DNA from: Lineus longissimus
Lineage: Eukaryota; Nemertea; Pilidiophora; Heteronemertea; Lineidae
Length of the DNA stretch: 64,000 nt
Reading direction: 5' to 3'
Assembly: GCF_910592395.1 (NCBI RefSeq)
Contig: NC_088315.1
Coordinates: 19,760,219-19,824,218 of the forward strand
Shown here: one piece after another, positions 1 to 10,917 of the stretch
Numbering within the stretch: position 1 is the first letter of the stretch
Layout of the letters: every line of letters starts with the position of its first letter
Notes under the pieces: generated by a model
What the model was told of the DNA's origin: nothing
Database searches by the model: none
What the model saw: only the letters and a program-made list of their open reading frames with translations
Translations under genes and position numbers: made by a program

Positions 1-1140
1 CCCGTATGCAGCGTGTAGCGATAGCAGACGATGGAGCATGCGTGATGAACCTTGCATCTATTGTACTCTTCATCGAGTCCATGACCATGGCCGATTGTGC
101 CACTTGAAAACTCAGAATAAATGTCACTCATTGTGGCTTGAGGCGGGACAGATGTTCCGTACCACGCCTTCAAAATACGTATTTATGCACAATCTGTAAC
201 ACGACAAACGGCATTCTGGCAGCTCGTATCAAAAAGTGGAAGATTTAGTTCAACAAGGCGCCATGAGAGGCGCGCTATACATTTAGCGCCGGGAGAGCAC
301 GTGTTCTGAAAAAGGCGCGAATTTGGCAATTGAAGACAAAATCTTTCAACAAATTCCTCTGAACCTCCTTGAAAAGTATTGTAAAACATCATTGACTATC
401 TAAAATCACTGTGATATTGTTTGTTACGCTGAAAACTCTGATGTGTCAATGGTGTTTGGCATATTTGATGAGTGTAGCGTTTTTCGCGCCAAATCAATCG
501 TCGTCCGTTCGGCATGCCGCCGGCCGTCATCTACGCTGGGGCGAGTTTCCTCATATAAAAGTGAATAACAGTTGATTAAAATGAACCAAAGTAGACATGT
601 CTGGTATCATTGGAAAGAGACTTTCATCAGAAATGCAACTGAATAGATAGTGAATCAATTCTCACCTGCTGAAAGCCTAATTTAGTGATTGAAATTGAAA
701 ATTAAAAAATAAATTTTTTTTTGATGCGGGTCAAAAAAGTGATGCGGGCGGGGATGATAAACTGACATTTTTTTTATGGGGCCTTCCAGAAAATAGTAAA
801 AACCTACATGTTACATGCATGGCCGTCCTTGAATAGAATCAATAAACAGATATCTAGAATTTCAAAAGTCAGGTAAATCATTAAAATAGCTCGATGGCTG
901 GATGGAACTTTAGAGGTCCATAAATCCAAAGTTGAAATGTCCTAGTACGTTTGGTGTGACAAGCAGTCCATATGCATACTAATTGTCCATTCGCAAATGT
1001 TTGTTCGCATCGTTTTGGGCTCTAGAGGGCAAACTTCTGGTCAGATGTATTTGAAGTTTGTTGTTATTGATCCTTACATTAAAACCAAACAAGATTTTAG
1101 GGTTTTACCATTGACAGTGGAGAAATAAAACACTGTCTTC
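1..1140. other. no recognised gene
   Basis: No reading frame on either strand resembles a known protein and no splice-bounded exon stands out. The composition is ordinary to AT-rich, with a T/A-rich patch near 700-780. A regulatory or UTR role cannot be judged from the sequence. Confidence 0.5.
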
Positions 1141-1162
1141 AGTGTGGCTCAATGGTCATTTT

Positions 1163-1630
1163 GTGTTCAGAGAGTTCGTTATATCATTCAACGAAACGTG
1201 TTCAGAGAGTTTATCATATCATTCAACGAAACGTGTTCAGAGAGTTCGTTATATCATTCAACGAAACGTGTTCAGAGAGTTTATCATATCATTCAACGAA
1301 ACGTGTTCAGAGAGTTCGTTATATCATTCAACGAAACGTGTTCAGAGAGTTTATCATATCATTCAACGAAACGTGTTCAGAGAGTTCGTTATATCATTCA
1401 ACGAAACGTGTTCAGAGAGTTTATCATATCATTCAACGAAACGTGTTCAGAGAGTTCGTTATATCATTCAACGAAACGTGTTCAGAGAGTTTATCATATC
1501 ATTCAACGAAACGTGTTCAGAGAGTTCGTTATATCATTCAACGAAACGTGTGAATCAGAGAGTTCGTTATATCATTCAACGAAATAATTTCAGAGAGTTC
1601 AGTATATTATTCATCGAAATGTGTTCATCA
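1163..1630. repeat. 35-bp tandem satellite with alternating A/B units
   Basis: Thirteen or so head-to-tail units of 35 bp. Units alternate strictly between type A (GAGTTCGTTATATCATTC) and type B (GAGTTTATCATATCATTC), so the higher-order period is 70 bp. Eleven near-identical units run to about 1550. The last two (about 1551-1625) are diverged and carry small indels, as expected at the edge of an array. Because 35 is not a multiple of 3, all three forward frames stay open and give repetitive pseudo-proteins, which are not genes. The array starts about 105 bp beyond the methyltransferase stop codon, on its 3' side. Confidence 0.95.
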
Positions 1631-1734
1631 TATACTGTAATTCCATAAGTTCCCTCAATTGTTCATTCACTGGGTACGTGTTTAGGTTGTCGCACTTTTA
1701 CCACACTGACCGTTGAGAACATGCTCCCGAATCT

Positions 1735-2502
1735 TTACGTTTCTGAAGAGTGCGCCCGTGGTTTTTTTCCCTTGAGGAAATACTGCCACTCCTCGAAGAC
1801 GACTGGGTCAGGGTAATCCATGGATTCGATCCCTTCCTCGATGTCCTCATCAGAAAGTTTAGACATCGGGGACACAAATCTATTCCGCAGCATCCATAGC
1901 CATTCATCACGTGGTATTACCAGATCGCCATAGGAACGCTTCACGCACGTGACATCCTCGAACCCAGCTTCTCGTATCGATTCTTGCAAATTGTCCCAGG
2001 TTGTATAATTTTCTGCAGCCACCCGAACCAAATCGGGCCAGAAAGGAAAGGGTAAAGTGGAGGTGTATGTGCTGACCACGATGCTCCCACCTGGGTTGAT
2101 CTGGTTGAAAGTGCCGGCGAGAAATCCAGGCAATTTGTTCTCGGGAATATGGTGTACCATTCCGTACAATATCGAGGCGTCATACCGGACGTTTTCCAGT
2201 TTCGAAAATTCATTTCCATCCATGCAGAATTTCTCTTGTGGGGTGCCGCCGTTGTCGGTCACATATTCAAGCATGCCAGCGCACGGCTCAACCGCAAGGA
2301 ATTTCTTGAATGTCGCCGCTTCACCCAATGATTGGAGCAAAGCGCCGGTCCCACTTCCTATATCCGCCACAACCATATCCTCGAAATCTAAATCGTCCCG
2401 AGAAATATAATGCAACACGTCTTGAGTGAACGCTGGTTCGTACACCTTTCTAAAGGCGAACAGGTCGTCATAAGAGGCAGAAATCTCATCATAATGCGGC
2501 AT
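1735..2502 (-). CDS. class I SAM-dependent methyltransferase
   Basis: Complete 255-residue protein in one exon. It begins at an ATG (2502-2500) with A at -3 on the coding strand and ends at TAA. The seven-strand methyltransferase fold is recognisable. Residues 1-15 form the YDEISASYD lead-in. Motif I is VVADIGSGTG near residues 44-53, an acidic residue (AVEP) follows at the end of strand 2, a GMVHHIP motif lies near 114-120, and a NPGGSIVVST post-motif near 136-145. The C-terminal WLWMLRNRF plus acidic EDIEEGIE segment is a substrate-side helix seen in small-molecule methyltransferases of this type. The substrate is not predictable. No transmembrane or targeting segment is visible, so it is probably cytosolic. 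No intron is evident, which in an intron-rich genome could mean a retrocopy or an acquired gene. The satellite at 1163-1630 is close to its 3' end. Confidence 0.85.
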   Translation of the reverse strand: MPHYDEISASYDDLFAFRKVYEPAFTQDVLHYISRDDLDFEDMVVADIGSGTGALLQSLGEAATFKKFLAVEPCAGMLEYVTDNGGTPQEKFCMDGNEFSKLENVRYDASILYGMVHHIPENKLPGFLAGTFNQINPGGSIVVSTYTSTLPFPFWPDLVRVAAENYTTWDNLQESIREAGFEDVTCVKRSYGDLVIPRDEWLWMLRNRFVSPMSKLSDEDIEEGIESMDYPDPVVFEEWQYFLKGKKPRAHSSET

Positions 2503-2715
2503 GATGCGTCTGTCTGTTGCTCTTCTTTTCTCCGACTTGTTATTCGGTCTAGACGTCTAGGGAATGATAAGACACTTAAATCCCAAAGAAAGTACATGTA
2601 TCTAGGGCAAAAAAATTGATTTCGCCAATTCTTGTCGACAATGGAATACATGCAAGTGGGATATCGGAGAAGGCTTTGAATTAAGTCACCCTCGAAACTG
2701 ATTTGGGTCATCGGA

Positions 2716-2883
2716 ATGATAAGCTGCTTTATCATGCATGAATACAAATCCAGGTGTTATCTTGATTGTTTTAAGATTTATTTTGCCGTTATGTAAGGTA
2801 GAAGGTATTTCAGCCCCGCTTTTTGTGGGAGCCCCTGCATTGTTAGGTGCATGGGGATATCAATCAATATCATAGGCAGGTGC
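2716..2883 (+). repeat. 168-bp direct repeat, left copy
   Basis: This segment (ATGATAAGCTG at the start, CAGGTGC at the end) is repeated almost without change at 3880-4047 in the same orientation. The two copies abut the inverted-repeat element 2884-3879 exactly on each side. Confidence 0.9.
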
Positions 2884-3879
2884 GGTAGTTGATAAAGTAT
2901 GGAATTAGTGAAACCTTGGAAACAATGATAAACCTTGTAATATTCAATGTAAACCATGGAATCACTGTGCAAATAGCGCGGGAAATCGGGTGCGTTCCTT
3001 CCACGATTTATACCCTCCCAACTGACAGTCTCGTCCCAGCTGACTTTATTGATAGCAATTTGCCAGTTAGTTCAGAAGCCAACATTTTTAATGTGGAGGA
3101 TGACGTCATCAATTGGCAATGCGCTGTGGTCGTTAAAATATTTTATTTCTCTTCAATGGAAGCAAAAATTAGTTTTTATGATTGTTTTGTATTCCATAGA
3201 CGATAAAGTATTATGCTCGGTACTAGATGCACGAGATCATAGGACAAACACACACGTGAATAAAAAAACCGCTTAGAACTGGTGACGTCACAAAGATCTC
3301 TGCATCCCTCGATGCGTACTGGAAGATGTAAGAAATCGCTCACGGCGAAGGAAATTTTCATCCGCAAACTTCGGTAATAAACATACATGACTAGGCTTCT
3401 TTTATTCATCGTTTGTTATAAAATATCAGTCAATCATAGACAATTAGGCCTAGACATAGTCGTCGACCTTATCCATGCATAATACATGACAGGCCCCCAA
3501 CTTCCCAAGCAACTCGTCTGATCGAAAAGGCCCCGCGTGGTGGTGGCGTATTTATAAGCGGAGCGCTATTGGTCCATATTATGGGTGTGTGGTGGGCGTG
3601 TCTATACTGTCTTCCCATATTTGGGAGATCAGTACTGTACACTGGAGGCGAGGTACAACTGGGTTGTTTTAAAATATAGACTATTGAATCGGATATGCGA
3701 CAGATTTCTAAATTACCATAAAATTCCGATCTGATCATGTAAAAATAAGCTCCAAATGTTGATTCGTAACCACGTTAGGTTCGAATGGCATTATTTCGTG
3801 TTTTATGCATTTTAAGGAGTGTTTCCAAGGTTTATCAGTGTTTCCAAGGTTTCACTAATTCCATACTTTATCACCTACC
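2884..3879. mobile_element. 996-bp element with about 55-bp terminal inverted repeats
   Basis: The first ~55 bp (GGTAGTTGATAAAGTATGG onward, 2884-2938) are the reverse complement of the last ~55 bp (3825-3879), with few differences. The ~890 bp between them encode nothing recognisable, so this is a non-autonomous DNA element. It lies exactly between two 168-bp direct repeats. That is far too long for a target-site duplication, so those repeats are either part of a composite element or a later local duplication. The interior holds palindromic TGACGTCA sites near 3105 and a related site near 3285. Confidence 0.75.
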
Positions 3880-4047
3880 ATGATAAGCTGCTTTATCATG
3901 TATGAATACAAATCCAGGTGTTATCTTGATTTTTTGAAGATTTATTTTGCCGTTATGTAAGGTAGAAGGTATTTCAGCCCCGCTTTTTTTGGGAGCCCCT
4001 GCATTGTTAGGTGCATGGGGATATCAATCAATATCATAGGCAGGTGC
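3880..4047 (+). repeat. 168-bp direct repeat, right copy
   Basis: Near-identical partner of 2716-2883. It has a few substitutions, mostly in T runs, and the same length and orientation. It begins at the base after the right inverted repeat of the element 2884-3879. Confidence 0.9.
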
Positions 4048-4101
4048 TACAATCGGCCTTTGTACACGGTGCGCGGTGCTTAAGCAGCAATTCTTTCAGT
4101 T

Positions 4102-4275
4102 GTGGTTAACCGCGTTCGCCGCCGCAACCGACAAAAGGCATGCTTGTGGACCAGGGCATGGATCCTCCTTAGGGACAGGCATGGGGCCTATCACTGCCTC
4201 CTTCAAGAGTTAAGGGCCTCAGACCCCAAAAGCCTCAAGAATTTCCTGCGGATGGATGAAGCTTTCCGCATTTCG
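4102..4275 (+). pseudogene. PIF/Harbinger transposase N-terminal fragment
   Basis: The frame from 4102 reads like the N-terminal block of ALP1-like/Harbinger (DDE_Tnp_4) nucleases: a basic stretch, a tryptophan-bearing segment (WILLRDRHGAYH), then LLQELRASDPKSLKNFLRMDE. After that block the frame continues as unrelated sequence and stops. The catalytic DDE part is not found downstream in any frame I could read. Either the piece is a truncated relic or it is a first exon whose later exons were lost. A short inverted-repeat unit of Harbinger style lies about 200 bp further on (4485-4574). No host function is implied. Confidence 0.6.
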
Positions 4276-4484
4276 AAATTAAATGTTCAATTTCTTGAAA
4301 TTGCCATTGTCTATCTTTCATTGAGGCTGCCATTTTGTCCCAGTAGCTCCATCACATGATCCAAATCTGTTCCCTGATTGGCTGCTGATTGCCCAACACC
4401 AACCAACATGTTTTTCAGAAGGTGCATGGCCTAACATAGGCCAACATTGGCCAACAAGTTTGCTGATGTTTTCACTTGTTTTTC

Positions 4485-4574
4485 GACCCGTCCACACTGG
4501 AAACAAGAGCAAACAAGGCCCAACACGATGTTGGCCAACAATTGTTGGTTCATGTTTGCTAGTGTAGACCGGGC
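4485..4574. mobile_element. 90-bp MITE-like hairpin unit
   Basis: The left end (GACCCGTCCACACTGGAAACA) is matched by the reverse complement of the right end (GGCCCGGTCTACACTAG, then CAAACA), so the unit can fold on itself. GGSCC-type ends with CTACACT-like words are seen in Harbinger-related MITEs (inference). Several TTGGCCAACA words surround it at 4430-4545. Confidence 0.45.
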
Positions 4575-4789
4575 CCAACCCAGCCTCGCCAACACAGATA
4601 GGTTGCGTGGTTCCTTCCGCCAACATAGATGGAGTAGCCCTCTCACCTATCTCGTTTTCTGAGGAAATTGTCATGTTATTTTATAAACACCCTGGCAACT
4701 GCACAGTCGGGCGGAGCGCACCGTCCTTTCGTAGGGGTGATACCTGTCAGTGTTTGTGTGTACCTCATATTATATATACATGCATATTA

Positions 4790-5217
4790 TAAAGTGTTTT
4801 TATCCTACTTAGTTGAACTCAGGAATGTGACCAGACAACTTTTACCAAAATATAGTTGTGTCAGTAGCACAATAGTCGATTATCTTGGGGTCAGTGCTCT
4901 TTTTACTGTGTCAACGCAAGTCGGTCAATTTGTGACACCGGCTGCCCAGGGCAGTGTAACATTAGTATATGTGACCCGTCACAGCAAGACCAGGCGCATG
5001 TCGCTCTGAGCTTGGCAGGTTGAGACGGACTGTTTGTTTGTTCTATTGTCTGCCTTTTGTGAAATATGAGCACATCAATTTCTTCCATTATCTCCTGGTG
5101 TCATTTACGCTCATCTTCTGTGCGACATGCGCCTGATTTTGCTGTGACGGGTAACATTTGTGATCACACTGTAACAGTTAGTGACAAGAGGTCAGCAAGT
5201 ACTCTGAAAAATCACTC
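4790..5217 (+). mobile_element. family F MITE, interrupted copy
   Basis: Begins with the family end AAAGTGTTTTT (4791) and ends near GTACTCTGAAAAATCACT. The body (CTCAGGAATGTGACCAGA, GACACCGGCTGCCCAGGG, TTTGTGATCACACTGTAACA) is shared with copies at 39858-40250 and 55296-55495. This copy is split by a second MITE at 4974-5152. The 55.3-kb copy provides the uninterrupted comparison. Confidence 0.75.
4974..5152. mobile_element. 179-bp MITE with 31-bp TIRs, nested in family F
   Basis: Positions 4974-5004 (ACCCGTCACAGCAA at the outer end) are the reverse complement of 5122-5152, with two or three mismatches. The host sequence AACATT...TGTG occurs on both sides. The family F copy at 55.3 kb reads straight through this point without the insert, so the insertion is directly inferable. 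Confidence 0.8.
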
Positions 5218-5895
5218 CACCTATGCAAATGCACAGACAATGGCCTCGGCGAGTCCACCTCGAATATCTAGGCGGCTCATTTTTGTAAGTAGTGTGTCGG
5301 TCAACCGACCTGATGTCGTGGTGGGGTAGTTTGAATAAAGACTAGCAAATGCTTTTCCCTAAAACTCTATATACATTTACACTAAGTCTTTCTGTACAAG
5401 ATACAAGTAAAACGTTTGCTAGACTTTATTCATATCGCCCAATATCCCACCTGATCTTACTGCTCTAAAGTATGAAAGCCGATTCACGAGCATTCGCTCA
5501 GGACACAGACCTTCGAAAGCCGATTGATGTTGCCTCATTTCTAGTTCTCTAATGATGCCGATCATAGCATCGGCCTGATGTCCTGATCAGTTCACCAAGT
5601 TAAGAAATCGATGCATTCTTATATCGATACAACGCCCTGGCGCCGTCTAGTTTCACCGCGTTTAACTAAATATCATTTGCGGCATATTTTCGTCACGGCA
5701 CGAGCTTGGCTCCGAATGATCGTAAAAACTTAAATCAGGAAAGAGAAGTTTCTTGTCAGAAAAGAAGAACTTATCATGACAATTTCTTGGAGTTTGCTAC
5801 AAAATGCATTCTTTGCATTGGATGTGTTCAAAGTGATTTAAACAATTTGGAATACTTTATTCGTTTTAGAATTGGATTGTCATATCGTGTTAAAA
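5218..5895. other. no recognised gene
   Basis: I see no coding, RNA or repeat signal I can name. The final ~190 bp (5706-5895) could be the 5' untranslated part of the candidate exon that begins at 5896. Confidence 0.4.
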
Positions 5896-5941
5896 ATGTC
5901 GTGGATATTAATTTTTTTTCTCGTGCTTCTGGCCAGCTTGG
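5896..5941 (+). CDS. candidate first coding exon: signal peptide ending at a GTAAGT donor
   Basis: An ATG with AAAA before it opens MSWILIFFLVLLASLG, a textbook eukaryotic signal peptide (hydrophobic core, small residues near the end). The frame runs exactly into a consensus donor, TTGG|GTAAGTGG (GT at 5942-5943), leaving a phase-1 intron. Signal-peptide exons ending in phase 1 are common in secreted and membrane receptor genes. The nearest downstream acceptor (TTCTCTTTCAG, about 6053) would reach a stop after six codons, so the true partner is elsewhere. The only phase-1 acceptor exon I recognise downstream on this strand is the receptor exon at 57245, 51 kb away. The signal-peptide/donor pairing looks real, but the partner is unproven. 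Confidence 0.45.
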
Positions 5942-5947
5942 GTAAGT

Positions 5948-7321
5948 GGTCTTATAAAATCATTACATTGCTATTACAGAGTTTGATGGGCGTTAATTTG
6001 TACAGATTTAAAAAAGCCTATGACGAAGTATACTCTCGACTTCTCTTTCAGATTGGCATGTTAGGTCATAGGCATCCATTTTAGGTCTGTGCAAGCTCTA
6101 ATATCATACTATAAAGTACAGCTGCATGAAACATTTAGGAGGGTGAATTTCAAAATATTCAATTGAGTTATGAACGATCCGCAAAGGGTGCTAACAATGA
6201 TTGAGAAGAAGATGATTTCTTACGATGCCATCTATTTTCTGCCTGTTTGTGAGTATATTTACCATGTGTGCTGCAAAAACCAGGCCGCAGACATTAATTT
6301 ATTCCTTTCATCTAAGTTCATCTCATTTATCTTCAAAGTAATTCAAGTTTCGCCGCGAGAGAAAACAAGATGAAAGTGTTCCCGCAAGATTCGAGATAAC
6401 CCTTTGGTATCTAAAGATTGGGATAGTAATTGCTGTTATATTTGATGCGTTTCGTTACGCAATGACTGACAAGATCAGGACCCGGTTTCTCAGTCGACGT
6501 AAACACGAACGCCAGCGTTATCTCAAGTAAGCATTATCACCTGCAGTATATATCACTTACAATTATAGTAGCGTTTGACCTTAGCATCAACATTACTGCT
6601 AACGCGGATTGAGAAACTGGGCCCAAAACTAAATCGCAACAGAGCGAAATAAAATGAACATTATGTGTGTGAATGAAGATTTAGAACTCATGACATCATG
6701 GGGTCAAGGCCGCGACGTAAATCCTGCCTCCTCTTTGAAATCTCAGTCTCCCTTCAGACTAAACAACATCATTGCTACAACTTTGAATCACCTTTTAAAG
6801 ATCGGAGTGCCAACGTCTCAAAGTTAACTCGCTTTTTTACTTTTGTCGAGATTGAGTTTAGTCAGTTCAGGTAAGGATTAAAATCTCTAGTGAAATAAAG
6901 AAAAATCGACTTTAAGAAAGGTACTGTCAATATTGAACAATACAACTAAAGTTCTTGCAGTTTAACTGTTTAAAAGTGGGGATTAGCAAACACAAGAGGA
7001 TATACTCCCGGCGCAGTCCATTGCGCCATCCTAATTGGATCTCCTAAGGGTGAGGGACGAGACCGGTCCACTGCCTCTGGAGTGTAATCGAAAGAGGTTT
7101 GATACTGTAAACAGCAAAATATTCTCTGGCGTTTTATTTTTCGCAAATAATATCGAATCGCGAAATTAAAAGCCGCGAAAATGTATTGTTTGATCGAAAA
7201 TTTAGTGGCTCGCGAAAAGAACACGTACATCCCCGACAATGGGATATGTTCACCATGCCTTTCACATTAGTGTGTCACAGCTGAGAAAAGTAAGTCTCTG
7301 TTAATACTTTTTGAGCAGTGA
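5948..7321. other. no recognised gene; possible intron
   Basis: Short frames here show no family resemblance and no pair of good splice sites bounding an open frame. If 5896-5941 is an exon, this is the start of its intron. Confidence 0.4.
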
Positions 7322-7532
7322 CATTACGTTTTTTGTTAAAATGATACAGGCTTATCCCAATACGCGGTCTATTGTCTCTAAACAAAGCCCGCTCGCACCT
7401 AGGCCTAAATTCCCATTGTTTTTCTGTCTGATCAAATGGTTATCGGGGCAAATCTGGATGACATCGACCAGCACGAAACAGCTTTCCTGGGAGTCGACAA
7501 GTATCAACCGGCAAGGGCAAGTGAACGTAATG
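7322..7532 (+). mobile_element. family A MITE copy
   Basis: Starts CATTACG and ends CGTAATG. The body has the family words CGGTCTATTGTC, CAAAGCCCGCTCGCACCTAG and ATCAAATGGTTATCGGGGCA. An internal hairpin, TCGACC...GGGAGTCGA, is present near 7468-7500. One 46-bp module only. Confidence 0.8.
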
Positions 7533-10500
7533 GAATTTTACTGCTACATGGCACGGTAAAGTTATCAGCTGATGGTCAGACTAATGACTAACTAGTAAGT
7601 GTATATCTGACCATCTGATAACGGTCGGTTCTTTCCAATTGTTACACACATAGAGCAAATATGATTATAGTTCACGATATCTCTGCCATAATAGCTAAAG
7701 GGCTCTTTGTGACTTTGAAGTTTGGAGTGATCAATTCATTGAAACTAGATCACCATGTTGAAATATCATTAAAAGTGTCAGGTTATATGCTTAAATACGT
7801 TTCGGATGAGAGAGAGCAGATTTAAAAACATTACGGAATAAGCTCCCAGGGAACTGAAGCCCGGTCTCTCCCGTATAATCTGCTGGAGACGGGTCGTCAA
7901 GCCTTTGATATTTAGTCTTTTCTACGTTTAATGGTGGATGATCCTGCACGTGATATTATAAGCTGGGTGTGCAGTATACAAAGCCCAAAATGCATCATGG
8001 GAGCCGCTGAAATGTCACATATGTCAAATGGTAGCTTGTGATAGGTTCGGTCTTGCTTGGTCCACCAGCCCTGGTTTAGGTCATTGGCAGCGGAAGTGTG
8101 GTCAGGAGCCATCTCCACACAGATAAAATACGAGCTATCATCTCTGTACCGTCCATTGCACGCGCAATACACAGTAATGTACCCAGTAAAAAGTTCCCGG
8201 ACAAAAATGCGGTAAATGTGCAATTCAAAAGTTTCGAAACTGCTGTAGCTCTGTTCAATATTACCAAGGTGAATACCTATTCTGTTATGAACACATTAAA
8301 ACTGTTTTCCAACGACATCGGTTGCAATTACAGAATTGTACACTGCTAACTGTGGAGAGACATACTCCACGTTTTTGTGAAACGATATTTTTTGTAGTCG
8401 TAGGAATAAGCAAGAGTCTTACCTCACATGTATACCACAGCGTCTAACGTTGCCTTAGGAACCCTCTCCTGACTATTTTCATCTCCTTTATTAAAGCGCA
8501 CCAAACGTATGACATTTTTTCACTCTCATGTCTCTCAAAGCGATGTATTTTGATATCTGATACACCTGTCATATGGTCTACTCTGTATAACTAGACATAA
8601 CCTTGCAGGGCGAAAGAAAATGTCATCATAGATTTAAAGCTGGCGACCCTGCACATGTAATGTACATGAGCATATTTTCAGATATTTCGTACAACTGTGG
8701 ATGAGAGGACAACAATAACAATGAATTAGAAGTAGGTTAGAATTTAACAACAACAGCAACATCAGCAGCAGCAAACAACAGCAGAAACCAAAACGAACGA
8801 CGACGACCACGACAGCAACAACGATATCGACGACAACAAATGGTTGCAATGCACCAAATTAACGTAACTTCGTCTACTAAATACGACAGAGCCTGGCATG
8901 ATTAGTATTAGTCGTACCAAAGATTCACACCAAGTAAAGCCAATTTTATTCGAACTTCTTCTGATCAACAGACACTATTCGTGGCATTTCTTTATTCGCC
9001 GCGGATTATCGTAAGAAACTTATAACAGAGCACGATTTTGTGCAAGCTATCGTTAATTTAAGTAAACCATCATATGCGTCTTATTGTAAAAATCATGAAT
9101 GTCCTTAACAGATGTTATTCTTATGATGGAACACAATGGTACCACATAAAGATAATACCATCATAAGGCGCACTATTGGTAATGTTGTGTCGCTTTGTGA
9201 TGAAATGCACGCCAGCCATTATTGTCCAAACCTCTGCTTTTGCGATTCGACGCGATTTCGCAAAAATTTCACAACGCATGCGATTTTTGCGTTGTTTGCA
9301 TGGAATGCGGTGTGAAATGACAAAGTACTGCCACATGCATTGTCGCAATCGTATTCAATTGAGAGCTAACATAAACCTTCCCTTGGGGAGTTTACAAGGC
9401 TTATGGTTTCCTAGGTAAAAAGAGTCTCGGTACCCATGCACAGAAAATAAGTTAAGCTATATGTTGCTGTTGATTCAAACGATAATGATAATAAGTACAG
9501 TAGACATTAAACAATATTTAAACACTTTTTTGGTGAAAACCTTTAACAATCTTTACTAAATATGCTCTAATTGGTTATTATGATTGACTCAATTGTTCCC
9601 AATTTAAAACATCCTCAGGCCAGTAACAGTGTACTTGTTGTAGGAGGGTTGATCGACAACTTTAGTTTGCGTATCAGCTGAGCCGAAGTGGCCTTTGACC
9701 ACCATTTTCATCGTCTTTTTGCCAGTCTGGCAGGGTCCCCGAGCGGTGAGTTGCCAACAACGAGTATAGCGAAAGGCCTTCAATCATACTCCGGGGCAGT
9801 GATAGAAGTATGGTAAGGTGGTCCATGTGTCTGCTTTGGATAATGCCCTTGAATAGGAGTGGTGACATCTGTCGTTTTCAAAAGCTAACATAATCTCGCC
9901 AACCCACAGCAATGTTTGTCAATGCCCATAGCCTCCCTTTAAAACAGTTACCTGAATTCCCTTTCTTTAAGACGAGATACGGTTTCGAGTGATAAAAAGC
10001 TTGTTTAATTAACCATGCAGCTCTCCTTCTCAGTAAGTGATACCCGAGGGCCTTGAATCCGAGTTTAAGAGACAGGATACGTTGAGTAAGCCGGAGATGG
10101 GATCATTTAAAGTACCCTTTCCGTCTGCTATTTTTCTGCGGAGGAAGTCACCTGTCAAAAACACTAGGTGTGAATGGCGTACGTGTGTTCAATTTTCTAT
10201 TACAAAGAATCACGTTTTAACCCGTGATATCGAAGTAGAAAATACCCCCCTGGAAAAAGTGATTTAAAGGGACAACTTGGGTGTGGGATTTAGATGACCA
10301 GGAGGCTATTGTGCCTATTCGCCTCCATGAACCTCCTCATGTAGCGACATACTAAATGCTGATCACTAATAATAATTTCGTATGTGTTGTGAGATGGTTT
10401 TGGACATGTCTTGCAAATTTTAGATAGGCCAACAGTTACATTCAGTCTTGGTGAGTTCTCCACTTCACTCTGAAATCAGCGTGTGCTTCAGTTTGTAAAG

Positions 10501-10821
10501 TTCGGGTTCAGGGGTTTTCTTCAAGATAAGAACATTATTCCTAGCATAACATTAGGCCTAAACCAAACCGTTTTTGTAGTTTCGCAGCTGTTTTTCTGTC
10601 CCCATATTACCAAGTATGGATTAAAACCCACTACTTGATATTACGTGAGAATAACGCACGTGTTGAGTTTGTTATATCCTCAGATGAGTAATCATCGAAT
10701 TGAAAATCATTGGCGAATGCCGGAAGCGTTGAATCAATCCAAAGCACCTTTACTTTGGAGGAGTGTATAGATTTTGTTTCGTCTTTTTCTATCAGGGCTT
10801 GGTTGTTCAAAACACGTTTCG
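7533..10821. other. no recognised gene; low-complexity patch near 8740-8840
   Basis: About 3.3 kb without a frame, RNA or repeat that I can identify. A patch at about 8740-8840 is rich in AAC/CAG/ACG triplets (AACAACAACAGCAACATCAG). Its antisense reads as a leucine/valine run and is simple sequence, not a gene. Confidence 0.45.
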
Positions 10822-10917
10822 TCACTATAACGTTAGCGTTACCTTAACTTCTCCTTCTCCTTCAGTTGAGCCCTAAGATTCAACACCAAGTTAAGCTAAC
10901 GCCGGCGTTGTAGTGAT
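10822..10917. mobile_element. small MITE-like inverted repeat (family I)
   Basis: The left arm GTCACTATAACGTTAGCGTT and the right arm AACGCCGGCGTTGTAGTGAT are near reverse complements around a C/T-rich centre (CTCCTTCTCCTTCAG). A diverged second copy lies at 61774-61857 with the same TCTCCTTCAGTT centre. Confidence 0.55.

Noticed and set aside
1163-1630. CRISPR-like array
   Set aside because: Units are contiguous with no unique spacers, and the DNA is animal. It is a satellite.
1142-1648. Three overlapping repetitive reading frames of 130-170 codons
   Set aside because: They are the same 35-bp satellite read in three frames. The unit length is not a multiple of three, so each frame cycles through the same peptides, and no start context or splice site supports them.
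6053-6083. Second exon for the 5896 signal peptide at acceptor TTCTCTTTCAG
   Set aside because: In the required phase it reads six codons and stops, so it cannot be the mature protein.
8634-8849. Val/Leu-rich 71-codon frame
   Set aside because: Antisense of a low-complexity AAC/CAG/ACG patch. No signal that it is expressed.
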